From: Microbacterium helvum
Lineage (GTDB): Bacteria > Actinomycetota > Actinomycetes > Actinomycetales > Microbacteriaceae
DNA length: 64,000 nt
Direction: 5' to 3'
Assembly (NCBI RefSeq): GCF_014779795.1
Contig: NZ_JACXZS010000001.1
Coordinates: 496,001 to 560,000 of the forward strand
Made by a program: the position numbers and the translations under genes. This document shows positions 23,755 to 31,319 of the stretch, piece after piece. Position 1 is the first letter of the stretch, and each line of letters opens with the position of its first letter. A model generated the notes under the pieces. The model was not told the DNA's origin, searched no databases, and saw only the letters and a list, made by a program, of their open reading frames with translations.

Positions 23755-25347
23755 TCAGCCGGCGATCAGCCGGATGCTGGTCGGCACGATCTGGTCGAGC
23801 ATGGTGAACTCGGCGCCCTTGGCATAGGTCTTGACGACGTTGTTGGCGAAGGGGACCACGTCGGCGGCCGTGAACAGCGCCGTCTCGGCTTCCTTCCACG
23901 TGTCGCAGCCCTCCGCCCCGACCATTCCCATCGCCGTGGCGACTCCCGCCTCGTAGTCGGCGTTGTGGATGCCTGCGAAGTTCGTGCCGTCGGGTGCCGA
24001 TGCTCCCGAGACGAAGCCGACCACCTGGTCGGGGTTGCTGACGTTCAGCGGCACCCACGCGACATCCCACGCACCGCTGCCGAAGATCGTGCCGGTGAGG
24101 GTCGTCGAGTCGTTCTGGGTCGGCGTGGCCTTCACGCCGATCTCCTCCCATTGCTGGGTCGCGAGCTCCGCCGCCGAGGTACCGCCGGTGCCGAGGGTGT
24201 TCGCGTAGAGGAACGTCAGCTCGAGCTTCACGCCGTCCTTCTCGCGGATGCCGTCGGCGCCGGGAACCCAGCCCGCTTCGTCGAGCGCCGCGTTCGCGGC
24301 ATCCACGTCGAACACGGGCACGTTGCCGCTGACCGCGTCGTAGTCGCACGTCGACGGCGGGAGCACCGTCAGGCGCGTCGCGGGCTCGCCGGCGTTGCTC
24401 GTGACGACCTTCTGCAGTTCCGCGAGGTCGAGTGCCTGCGTGAGCGCCATGCGGACGGCGGGGTCGCTGGTGGCGTGCCCGGCGTTCTGGTTGTACCACT
24501 GCTCGCCGACGAGGGCGGGAAGCCCTTGGGAGAACAGACCGGCGGCCTCCAGGCGCGCCGCGTCGGGACCCACGATCGAGGCGGCGTTGATCTCTCCGGA
24601 CAGCACGAGATTCGCCGCTGTGGTCTCGTTGGGGATGATGCGGGCGACGATCTGTGCGGGCAGCCCCTCCTGGTCGGCGGTGACGCCGCCGGGTCCCCAC
24701 GCGTAGTCCTCGTTGAGTTCGTAGGTGTAGTGGTCGTTGGGCACGGCATCTGTGAGGACGTACGGCCCGGTGCCGAGCGTGGCTGCGGTGAGCTGATCGC
24801 GGTCGTCGAGGCCAGCGGCGCAGACCATGGGGACGTTCGCGAGGCCCTCCAGGGCGAACGGCGCCGGTGCGGCGAGCTCGATCGTGATGGTGCTGCCGTC
24901 GGCCTCGGCGCTCGCGACGGGAGCGAGGAACGATCCGAGGAACGGGCTCTGGTTCTCGGGGTCGGCGATCCAGAGGATGTTCGCGACTGCGGTGTCGGCC
25001 GTGAAGTCCGAGCCGTCCGAGCAGGTGATGCCGTCGTTGAGCGTGAGCGTGATCGTCGTGCCGTCGATCGACCAGTCGCTCGCGAGCTGCGACTGCACCT
25101 TGCCGTCCTGGTCGATCGACACGAGCCGGTCATAGGCGAAGGCCGACAGCTGGAACAGCGTGCTCACCGCGGATGCCTGCGGATCGAGGGCGCCGGGGTC
25201 GGCGACCATCGAGATGGTGAACGTACCGCCGTCGACATAGCCGGATGACCCCCCGCCGTCGTCGCCTGCGCCGGAGCATCCGGCGAGTGCGGCGACGGCG
25301 ACGGCGGTCACGGCGACGGCCACGGCAGACCTCGTGAAGGAGTGCAT
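23755..25347 (-). CDS. Peptide-binding lipoprotein of ABC transporter (SBP family 5)
   Basis: Extracellular peptide-binding protein of 530 residues. A lipoprotein signal (MHSFTRSAVAVAVTAVAV then ALAGCSG, Cys at about 24) and Gly/Ser linker precede the DppA/OppA fold, with GTFTISMVADPGALDPQAS and SQLASDWSIDGTTITLTLNDGITCSDG typical of SBP_bac_5. It would capture oligopeptides at the membrane for the DppB/DppCD/DppF machinery. It lies 63 bases downstream of the S12 hydrolase gene, which is close enough for one transcript. Ligand unknown; the operon suggests peptides with D-residues, such as peptidoglycan or non-ribosomal peptide fragments. Confidence 0.92.
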   Translation of the reverse strand: MHSFTRSAVAVAVTAVAVAALAGCSGAGDDGGGSSGYVDGGTFTISMVADPGALDPQASAVSTLFQLSAFAYDRLVSIDQDGKVQSQLASDWSIDGTTITLTLNDGITCSDGSDFTADTAVANILWIADPENQSPFLGSFLAPVASAEADGSTITIELAAPAPFALEGLANVPMVCAAGLDDRDQLTAATLGTGPYVLTDAVPNDHYTYELNEDYAWGPGGVTADQEGLPAQIVARIIPNETTAANLVLSGEINAASIVGPDAARLEAAGLFSQGLPALVGEQWYNQNAGHATSDPAVRMALTQALDLAELQKVVTSNAGEPATRLTVLPPSTCDYDAVSGNVPVFDVDAANAALDEAGWVPGADGIREKDGVKLELTFLYANTLGTGGTSAAELATQQWEEIGVKATPTQNDSTTLTGTIFGSGAWDVAWVPLNVSNPDQVVGFVSGASAPDGTNFAGIHNADYEAGVATAMGMVGAEGCDTWKEAETALFTAADVVPFANNVVKTYAKGAEFTMLDQIVPTSIRLIAG

Positions 25348-25410
25348 GCGATCTCATTCCTGATGCGGGGGATGGTGCGGCGGTGTGGCCGCGTGCTGTG
25401 GAGGAGTGGT

Positions 25411-26799
25411 TCAGTCGACGCGGCCGATGGCGCGTCCGTAGTGGATGTACTTGCTGCGGCCGGCGCCGTCGTCACCCAGGAAGGCGTAGATGACGTGCAT
25501 CTCTTTCATGGTCGGCTCGACGGCGATCAGCGCGCCCTCGCTCAGCCCGACGAGCTCGACGTGCTCGGGCTTCTGCCCCATCTCGGCCATGATCCCCTTG
25601 GGGTTGCTGTCCAGCCAGATCCTGCCGTCGTCGTCGAGGCTGACGGTCATGTCGAAGGTCGAGTTCGAGTACGAGCCGAGGTACGGCGTCGCGTCGACCG
25701 GCTCGGGTTCGGCCGGAGGCTTGCGGAATCCGTGCAGCTCCACACCGGCGACCTCGCTCACGATCTTCTTCACGGTGCTGTCGAACAGCGCCATCACGTC
25801 GCCGCCGTTGGTCAGCATGGCCACGGCGAGCCCCGCCTCGGGGATCACCCGGAGGAACGCCGACTGACCGATCGTGCCGCCGTCGTGGCCGATGACGGAC
25901 GGCCCTCCCTCCACGAAGATCTCCCAGCCGAGGCCCCACGCGTCACCCATGCCGGTGAGCGTCGGCAGCTTCACCTGCGTGCGCTGCATGTCGGCGACGG
26001 ATGCCTCCGACAGCACGCGCGTGCCGTCTGCGGCGACTCCGCCCGCGAGGTGCATCTGCGCGAAGGCGACCAGATCGCGCGGCGTCATGGCGAGCATGGA
26101 TCCGGCGGGCTCGTTCGACTTCGCGAGCGCCCACACGGGAGCGGGCGTCTCGGTGCCGTCCTCGCCGGGACCCATGTGGCCGACGGCGGCGCGGAACAGG
26201 ATCGCCTCGTAGGCGCTGGGGGCGACGTGCGTGAGCCCGAGGGGAGCCACGAGGTGCTCGACGAGGACCGTCGACCACGGCTTCGCGCGCAGCACCTCGA
26301 CGAGCCGCCCGAGCACGCTGAACCCGGCGTTGTTGTAGGCGAACAGCTCGCCCGGGGTGAAGACCTGCGGCAGCTCGCCGAGCGTGGCGAGGTACTTCTC
26401 GATCGCGTCATCGCCGCGTCCGGTGTCGGTGAAGACATCGCCCTCGAAACCGGCGCGGTGGCTCAGCAGCTGACGCGTCGTGATCGCGGCCGCCGCGCTC
26501 TCGTCGGCGATGCGGAACTCCGGGAGGTAACTGCGGATCGGGGCGTCGAGGTCGAGCAGCCCGTCGTCGACGAGCTGCATGACCAGCGTGGTCGTCCACA
26601 CCTTCGTGATCGAGCCGATCTGGAACACGGAGTCCACGGTGGCCTCGACACCGGTCGCGGTGCTCAGCACCCCGGCGGCGGCCTCGACCACCTCGCCGTC
26701 CATGAGGACGGCGATCGAGGCGCCGGGGACGCCATGATCGCTCACCAGTCGGGCGAACTCGGTGGCGAGGAAGGCGGAGACGTCAGCGCGGGTGTCCAT
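25411..26799 (-). CDS. Cytoplasmic S12-family serine hydrolase (beta-lactamase fold)
   Basis: Serine hydrolase of 462 residues, penicillin-binding-protein/beta-lactamase fold, without signal peptide. Catalytic motifs are SITK (63-66), YNN (155-157) and HDGG with IGQS around residue 315. It continues into a C-terminal lipocalin-like beta domain (PYLGSYSNSTFDM). It is a paralogue of the C-terminal half of the S9-S12 fusion: both share the FQIGSI-S/T-KVWT, GDVFTDTGRGDDA and GWEI/GWIR-type segments. S12 enzymes include esterases, D-aminopeptidases and carboxypeptidases; a peptidase acting on imported D-residue peptides is the best fit. It appears to be the promoter-proximal gene of the peptide operon. 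Confidence 0.88.
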   Translation of the reverse strand: MDTRADVSAFLATEFARLVSDHGVPGASIAVLMDGEVVEAAAGVLSTATGVEATVDSVFQIGSITKVWTTTLVMQLVDDGLLDLDAPIRSYLPEFRIADESAAAAITTRQLLSHRAGFEGDVFTDTGRGDDAIEKYLATLGELPQVFTPGELFAYNNAGFSVLGRLVEVLRAKPWSTVLVEHLVAPLGLTHVAPSAYEAILFRAAVGHMGPGEDGTETPAPVWALAKSNEPAGSMLAMTPRDLVAFAQMHLAGGVAADGTRVLSEASVADMQRTQVKLPTLTGMGDAWGLGWEIFVEGGPSVIGHDGGTIGQSAFLRVIPEAGLAVAMLTNGGDVMALFDSTVKKIVSEVAGVELHGFRKPPAEPEPVDATPYLGSYSNSTFDMTVSLDDDGRIWLDSNPKGIMAEMGQKPEHVELVGLSEGALIAVEPTMKEMHVIYAFLGDDGAGRSKYIHYGRAIGRVD

Positions 26800-26839
26800 G
26801 CGGATACGATAAGGAGCGCTCGGCGGCGACCTTTCGTCT

Positions 26840-26875
26840 GATCCGACAAATCGAGTGCGCCCCGCTCATCGGATC
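26840..26875. promoter_or_regulatory. Possible operator dyad upstream of the peptide operon
   Basis: GATCCGA (26840-26846) and its complement TCGGATC (26869-26875) flank a GC-rich core. A third similar word, TCGGACC, lies around 26930. The dyad is about 40 bases upstream of the S12 hydrolase ATG. It is a reasonable place for the PucR protein to bind, but this is only positional inference. The 151-bp gap otherwise shows nothing recognisable. Confidence 0.3.
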
Positions 26876-26950
26876 GGACAACCGACGGGTGGGATCGACG
26901 TGAGCCGCGCGAACGCCTCGTTCGTCGGACCGGAGACGGACCGCGCGACG

Positions 26951-27928
26951 TCAGTCGGTCGCGGGCTCGCCCGAGAGGAGGCCGCGCAGCCAGTCGCGCG
27001 CCTCGACGAACACGTCGTCGGCGTAGCGCTCGGGGTAGTGCACCACGGCGCGATCGGCGCGCGGGTACGAGCCCAGGAACGTGACGCGCGGGCTGAACCG
27101 GCGCAGTCCCATGAGGGCGTCGGCCATGCGCTCGTCCTGCAGGTGCCCGTCGGCGTCGACGACGAACCGGTACCGGCCGAGCTCGTCGCCGATCGGCCGC
27201 GAGGCCAGTAGCGACAGGTTGATGCCGCGCGTCGCGAACTGCTCGAGCATCTCGAGCAGGGCACCGGGGTGGTCGTCGGGCAGCTCGACGATGAGCGAGG
27301 TCTTGTCGGCGCCGGTGGGCTCGGGCGGCACGACGGTCCGCGCGACGAGCACGAAGCGGGTCACCGCGTTCGGGTTGTCGCCGATGTTCGAGGCGAGCAG
27401 CTCGAGCTCGTGGTGCTCGAGGATGCCCGGAGGGGCGATCGCGGCATCCGCGTCGCTGGATCCGTCGAGCAGGCCCATGGCGCTGGCGACGTTGCTCGCG
27501 GCGGGCACGTGAGCATGCGCCGGCAGCGCGTGCGAGAGCCACTGCAGGCACTGCGCATAGGCCACGGGGTGCGCGGCGATCAGGGTGACGTCTTCGAGGC
27601 GCGCGCCCGGCCGGCCGACGAGCACGAACTCGACGGGCACGAGGTACTCCCCCACGATCCGCAGGCCCGGGATCGTCGCCAGCGCGTCCTGCGCCGTGGA
27701 CACGCCACCGTCGACCGAGTTCTCGATCGCGATCATGGCGGCGTCCGAGCGGCCCTCGACAACGTCGGCGAGCGCTTCGCCGACGTTGCGCACCGGGCGC
27801 CATTCGTGGCCGCGAGCCTCGGGGACCTGGGCCAGCGCCGCCTCGGTGAAAGTCCCGGCGGGTCCCAGATAGCTGTACGTGCGACGCACGGGGGCGGGGT
27901 CCTGGGTACCGTCGAGCTCGGAAGTCAC
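26951..27928 (-). CDS. pheA: Prephenate dehydratase
   Basis: Converts prephenate to phenylpyruvate, the phenylalanine branch of aromatic amino acid synthesis. The catalytic domain starts with [18 protein letters not shown], continues through [13 protein letters not shown], and includes the catalytic TRF motif in [11 protein letters not shown]. The C-terminal ACT regulatory domain has [25 protein letters not shown] and the ESRP-like [11 protein letters not shown] segment, indicating feedback control by Phe. The likely start is GTG 27928 giving about 325 residues; an in-frame ATG at 28048 would overlap the divergent pgm gene. The ribosome site is weak, so the transcript may be leaderless. There is no chorismate mutase domain, the normal actinobacterial arrangement. 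Confidence 0.93.
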   Translation of the reverse strand: MTSELDGTQDPAPVRRTYSYLGPAGTFTEAALAQVPEARGHEWRPVRNVGEALADVVEGRSDAAMIAIENSVDGGVSTAQDALATIPGLRIVGEYLVPVEFVLVGRPGARLEDVTLIAAHPVAYAQCLQWLSHALPAHAHVPAASNVASAMGLLDGSSDADAAIAPPGILEHHELELLASNIGDNPNAVTRFVLVARTVVPPEPTGADKTSLIVELPDDHPGALLEMLEQFATRGINLSLLASRPIGDELGRYRFVVDADGHLQDERMADALMGLRRFSPRVTFLGSYPRADRAVVHYPERYADDVFVEARDWLRGLLSGEPATD

Positions 27929-28001
27929 GCGTGCCAGCCTATTCCGGTCCGCCCGCGACACGAACCGTGCGCGCGGGCCGCGAGCCAGGCAGACTAGGCG
28001 C

Positions 28002-29645
28002 ATGAGTCGCGCAGGACAGCCCGCCGAACCCTCCGACCTCATCGACATCGATGAGCTGATCGCCGCCTACTACGACATCTCGCCAGACCCCGCGGTCGCC
28101 GAGCAGCGCGTGGTCTTCGGCACGAGCGGCCATCGCGGCTCCTCGCTGTCGGGCAGCTTCAACGAGGCCCACATCCTCGCCACGACGCAGGCGATCGTCG
28201 ACTACCGCCGCACGCAGGGCATCGAAGGGCCGCTGTTCCTCGGCCGCGACACGCACGGCCTGTCGCTGCCCGCCGAGCGCAGCGCGATCGAGGTGCTCGT
28301 CGCCAACGGCGTCGACGTGCGCGTCGATTCGCGTGACGCGTGGGTGCCGACCCCCGCTCTCAGCCACGCGATCCTCGCGTACAACCGCGGGAGGGATGCC
28401 GCCGACCCCGGCCGCGCCGACGGCATCGTCGTCACGCCCAGCCACAACCCGCCGCGCGACGGCGGCTTCAAGTACAACCCGCCGAACGGCGGACCGGCCG
28501 ACACCGACGCCACCGGCTGGATCGCGGACCGCGCGAACGAGCTCATCGCCGGCGGCCTGCAGGACGTCCGGCGCACGCCGTACAAGGACATCGACGGCGA
28601 CACGCTCGGCGACTACGACTTCCGCGACGCGTACGTGCGCGACCTCGCGAACATCATCGACGTCGAGGCGATCCGCCGGGCCGGGGTGCGCATCGGCGCC
28701 GACCCGCTCGGCGGCGCCTCGGTGGAGTACTGGGCGCTCATCGCCGAGGTGCACGGGCTCGACCTCACCGTCGTGAACCCCGACGTCGACCCGACGTGGC
28801 GCTTCATGACGCTGGACTGGGACGAGAAGATCCGCATGGATCCGTCGTCGCCGTCGGCGATGGCGGGCCTCATCGGCCGTCGCCACGAGTACGACGTGCT
28901 CACGGGCAACGACGCGGACGCCGACCGCCACGGGATCGTGACCCCCGACGCCGGCCTCATGAACCCGAACCACTACCTCGCCGTCGCGATCGACTACCTG
29001 TACTCGCACCGTCCCGAGTGGCCGGCGGATGCCGCCGTGGGCAAGACGCTGGTCAGCTCGATGATCATCGACCGCGTCGCCGAGTCGCTCGACCGGCCGC
29101 TGCTGGAGGTGCCGGTCGGCTTCAAGTGGTTCGTGCCCGGGCTGCTCGACGGCTCGGTCGCCTTCGGCGGCGAGGAGTCCGCGGGAGCATCGTTCCTGCG
29201 CTTCGACGGCAGCGTGTGGACCACCGACAAGGACGGCATCCTGCTGTGCCTGCTGGCCGCCGAGATCATCGCGGTGACGGGCAAGACGCCCTCGCAGCGC
29301 TACGCCGAACTCGAGGCCGAGTTCGGAGCCTCGGCCTACCAGCGGGTGGATGCTCCGGCATCCCCCGCCCAGAAGGCCGCCCTCGGCAAGCTCGCCCCGG
29401 AGGCCGTGACCGCGACCGAGCTCGCGGGCGAGCCCATCACGGCCAAGCTGTCGCACGCGCCGGGCAACGGCGCCGCGATCGGAGGGCTGAAGGTGCAGAC
29501 CGAGCACGCGTGGTTCGCCGCGCGCCCCTCGGGAACCGAGGACGTCTACAAGCTGTACGCCGAGTCGCTGCGCGGCCCCGAGCACCTCGCGCAGGTGCAG
29601 GCCGAGGCGCGCGAAGTGGTGTCGCAGGCCCTCGCGGGCGCCTGA
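28002..29645 (+). CDS. pgm: Phosphoglucomutase (alpha-D-glucose-specific)
   Basis: Interconverts glucose 1-phosphate and glucose 6-phosphate; 547 residues, full length for the bacterial Pgm family. It has the N-terminal [19 protein letters not shown] block, the phosphoserine loop [11 protein letters not shown], the Mg-binding DADADRHG, the sugar loop GGEESAG and the C-terminal phosphate site [14 protein letters not shown] 28002 gives the standard MSRAGQ N-terminus. It is divergent from pheA across a 73-bp gap. It is functionally useful next to oligosaccharide loci because it channels glucose 1-phosphate into glycolysis, though its placement may be coincidental. Confidence 0.96.
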   Translation: MSRAGQPAEPSDLIDIDELIAAYYDISPDPAVAEQRVVFGTSGHRGSSLSGSFNEAHILATTQAIVDYRRTQGIEGPLFLGRDTHGLSLPAERSAIEVLVANGVDVRVDSRDAWVPTPALSHAILAYNRGRDAADPGRADGIVVTPSHNPPRDGGFKYNPPNGGPADTDATGWIADRANELIAGGLQDVRRTPYKDIDGDTLGDYDFRDAYVRDLANIIDVEAIRRAGVRIGADPLGGASVEYWALIAEVHGLDLTVVNPDVDPTWRFMTLDWDEKIRMDPSSPSAMAGLIGRRHEYDVLTGNDADADRHGIVTPDAGLMNPNHYLAVAIDYLYSHRPEWPADAAVGKTLVSSMIIDRVAESLDRPLLEVPVGFKWFVPGLLDGSVAFGGEESAGASFLRFDGSVWTTDKDGILLCLLAAEIIAVTGKTPSQRYAELEAEFGASAYQRVDAPASPAQKAALGKLAPEAVTATELAGEPITAKLSHAPGNGAAIGGLKVQTEHAWFAARPSGTEDVYKLYAESLRGPEHLAQVQAEAREVVSQALAGA

Positions 29646-29684
29646 GCCACGGCGGCGCGCCGCACCTGCAGCCGCATGCAGCGA

Positions 29685-29966
29685 TCAGGACCGCACGGCG
29701 CCGCGGCGGCGGGTGAACAGCACGTACAGGCCGAGCACGATGATCGACCCCAGGATCGATCCGATGATGCCCGACGGCTGCAGGAAGCCGCCGTTGGGGT
29801 CGCTGCCGAACAGCAGGTAGCCCAGGAAGCCGCCGACGAACGAGCCGACGATTCCGAGCACGATGGTCAGCAGGATCCCCATGCTCTGCTTGCCGGGGAT
29901 GAGGGCGCGAGCGATGAGACCTGCGATCAGGCCGACGATGATCAGGCCGAGAATTGTCCAGAGCAT
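29685..29966 (-). CDS. GlsB/YeaQ/YmgE family small membrane protein
   Basis: Transglycosylase-associated/GlsB family protein of 93 residues, associated with stress response in other bacteria. It has three hydrophobic, glycine-rich spans: LWTILGLIIVGLIAGLIARAL, then LLTIVLGIVGSFVGGFLGYLLFG and IIGSILGSIIVLGLYVLF, ending with a basic tail (TRRRGAVRS). The IPGKQSMG loop after span 1 is the family signature. ATG 29966 has an excellent GGAGGAGGAATC ribosome site. It converges with pgm (39-bp gap holding a weak CTGCA/TGCAG stem) and is divergent from the PmoA-like gene. Confidence 0.93.
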   Translation of the reverse strand: MLWTILGLIIVGLIAGLIARALIPGKQSMGILLTIVLGIVGSFVGGFLGYLLFGSDPNGGFLQPSGIIGSILGSIIVLGLYVLFTRRRGAVRS

Positions 29967-30116
29967 GATTCCTCCTCCGTCTCTGGGCGCCTGCCGGGTG
30001 TGAGACGCCCGCTGCGAGATGCCCCTGACGCTAGCGCGCGGCGATCCGCGGGGATTGCCTCTACCAAAAACGGACGGAACGCGGTACATTCCCGCTCGCA
30101 CTCAGGGATCAAAGTT

Positions 30117-30132
30117 GGGAATGCGTTTTCCG
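30117..30132. promoter_or_regulatory. LacI-type operator GGGAATGCGTTTTCCG
   Basis: Imperfect palindrome 24 bases upstream of the PmoA-like start. It is identical at 15 of 16 positions to GGGAATACGTTTTCCG at 60848-60863, and matches the reverse complement at 10036-10050. Such near-identity at separate loci is strong evidence for a common LacI-family regulator, although which one is not known. Confidence 0.6.
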
Positions 30133-30155
30133 TTTCTGTCCGCGACAATGGACGC

Positions 30156-31067
30156 ATGACCGATCTGACCCTCCGCCTGAACGACGCCGAGGGCGTCGTC
30201 ACCACGTCGGGCGTCGACATCGCCCGCTACGCGTTCGACGGCGGCGGTGCGGTCTCAGAGGGACCGAAGCCGTTCCTGCATCCCCTCCGCACGCTCGACG
30301 GCGCTCCCCTCACCGCGTACCGGCCGTGGGACCACCGCTGGCACAAGGGGCTTCAGCTGACCTGGACGCACGTGTCGGGCGAGAACTTCTGGGGCGGGCC
30401 GACGTATCGCCGTGAGAGCGGGTACGTGCAGCTCGACAACGTCGGACGCATGCGTCACGACGCCTTCACGGAGGTGGTGGATGCCGGTCCCGCGGTGTCG
30501 TTCGTCGAGCAGCTGACCTGGATCACCCGGGCCGGTGCGTCGTGGATCGCAGAGACGCGGACCCACCGCTTCCACGGCGTCGACCCGAAGCGCGGACTGT
30601 GGATCCTGGACTTCGCCACGACGCTGCGCAACATCGCCGGACGCGACCTGGAGCTGGGAAGCCCCACCACGCAGGGGCGGCCGAACGCGGGCTACACCGG
30701 CTACGTGATCCGCATGCCGCGCGCGTGGACGGGCGGCCGCGTGCTCGCCGGCGGGCTCCCCGACGACGTGGGGCCGGACGCGATCATGGGCGCCGAATCG
30801 CCATGGGTGGCGTTCTCGGGCCAGCACGACGAGGTCGACGGCGGCGGCACGGTGCTCGCGTATGCGGGCACCTCGACGGGCGGGCCGGCGATCCGCTGGT
30901 TCGTGCGCAGCGAGCCCACGCCGATCCTCGCGCCGTCACCCTCGTTCGCCGAGCACATCGTGCTCGCTCCGGGCGACGAGCTGTCGCTCACCCACCGGCA
31001 CGTGTTCGGCGACCGCGTCTGGACCCCGGATGAGACGCGGATGCTGGCGGCCGAGCTGGCGCCGTAG
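30156..31067 (+). CDS. PmoA-like / DUF6807 family protein
   Basis: Protein of 303 residues of the family often named PmoA or DUF6807, found in carbohydrate-catabolic clusters of actinobacteria and planctomycetes. Recognisable segments are KPFLHPLRTLDGAPLTAYRPWDHRWHKG, with a His-rich DHRWHKG motif, FWGGPTY, and the C-terminal LTHRHVFGD. The fold is probably a beta-sandwich like glycoside-processing enzymes; no reaction has been established to my knowledge, and the methane-oxygenase name is misleading here. No signal peptide. ATG 30156 is chosen. A LacI-type operator lies just upstream, so it probably belongs to a sugar regulon. It ends near the dispersed repeat cluster. Confidence 0.8.
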   Translation: MTDLTLRLNDAEGVVTTSGVDIARYAFDGGGAVSEGPKPFLHPLRTLDGAPLTAYRPWDHRWHKGLQLTWTHVSGENFWGGPTYRRESGYVQLDNVGRMRHDAFTEVVDAGPAVSFVEQLTWITRAGASWIAETRTHRFHGVDPKRGLWILDFATTLRNIAGRDLELGSPTTQGRPNAGYTGYVIRMPRAWTGGRVLAGGLPDDVGPDAIMGAESPWVAFSGQHDEVDGGGTVLAYAGTSTGGPAIRWFVRSEPTPILAPSPSFAEHIVLAPGDELSLTHRHVFGDRVWTPDETRMLAAELAP

Positions 31068-31081
31068 GCCGCAGGGGGGGC

Positions 31082-31278
31082 GGCCGGGTCCGATCGGCGG
31101 CTCGCGACGTTTCGTCTCGCTCCGCTCGCTCAACGACCGGAAAGTCCCTGTTCACCCCGCGGGAGCTCGCCGCGTGGCCGGGTCCGATGGGCGGCTCACC
31201 ACGTTTCGTCTCGCTCCGCTCGCTCAACGACCAGTCCTGGTCGTTGAGCGAAGCGAGGAACGAGCGCAGACGAAACGT
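31082..31278. repeat. Direct and inverted copies of a dispersed repeat element
   Basis: Two direct copies, 31082-31137 and 31176-31233, share GGCCGGGTCCGAT, a GGCGGCTC core and ACGTTTCGTCTCGCTCCGCT followed by CGCTCAACGACC. A third, inverted copy (TGGTCGTTGAGCGAAGCG through GACGAAACGT, about 31239-31278) pairs with copy 2 to make a long hairpin with a four-base loop. It fills the convergent 252-bp gap between the PmoA-like and GH3 genes, where it may also end transcription. A diverged copy is at 2789-2850. Confidence 0.85.
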
Positions 31279-31319
31279 CGCAAGACGCTCTCGAGAACCG
31301 ACCCGCGGAAGAGGTGGCG

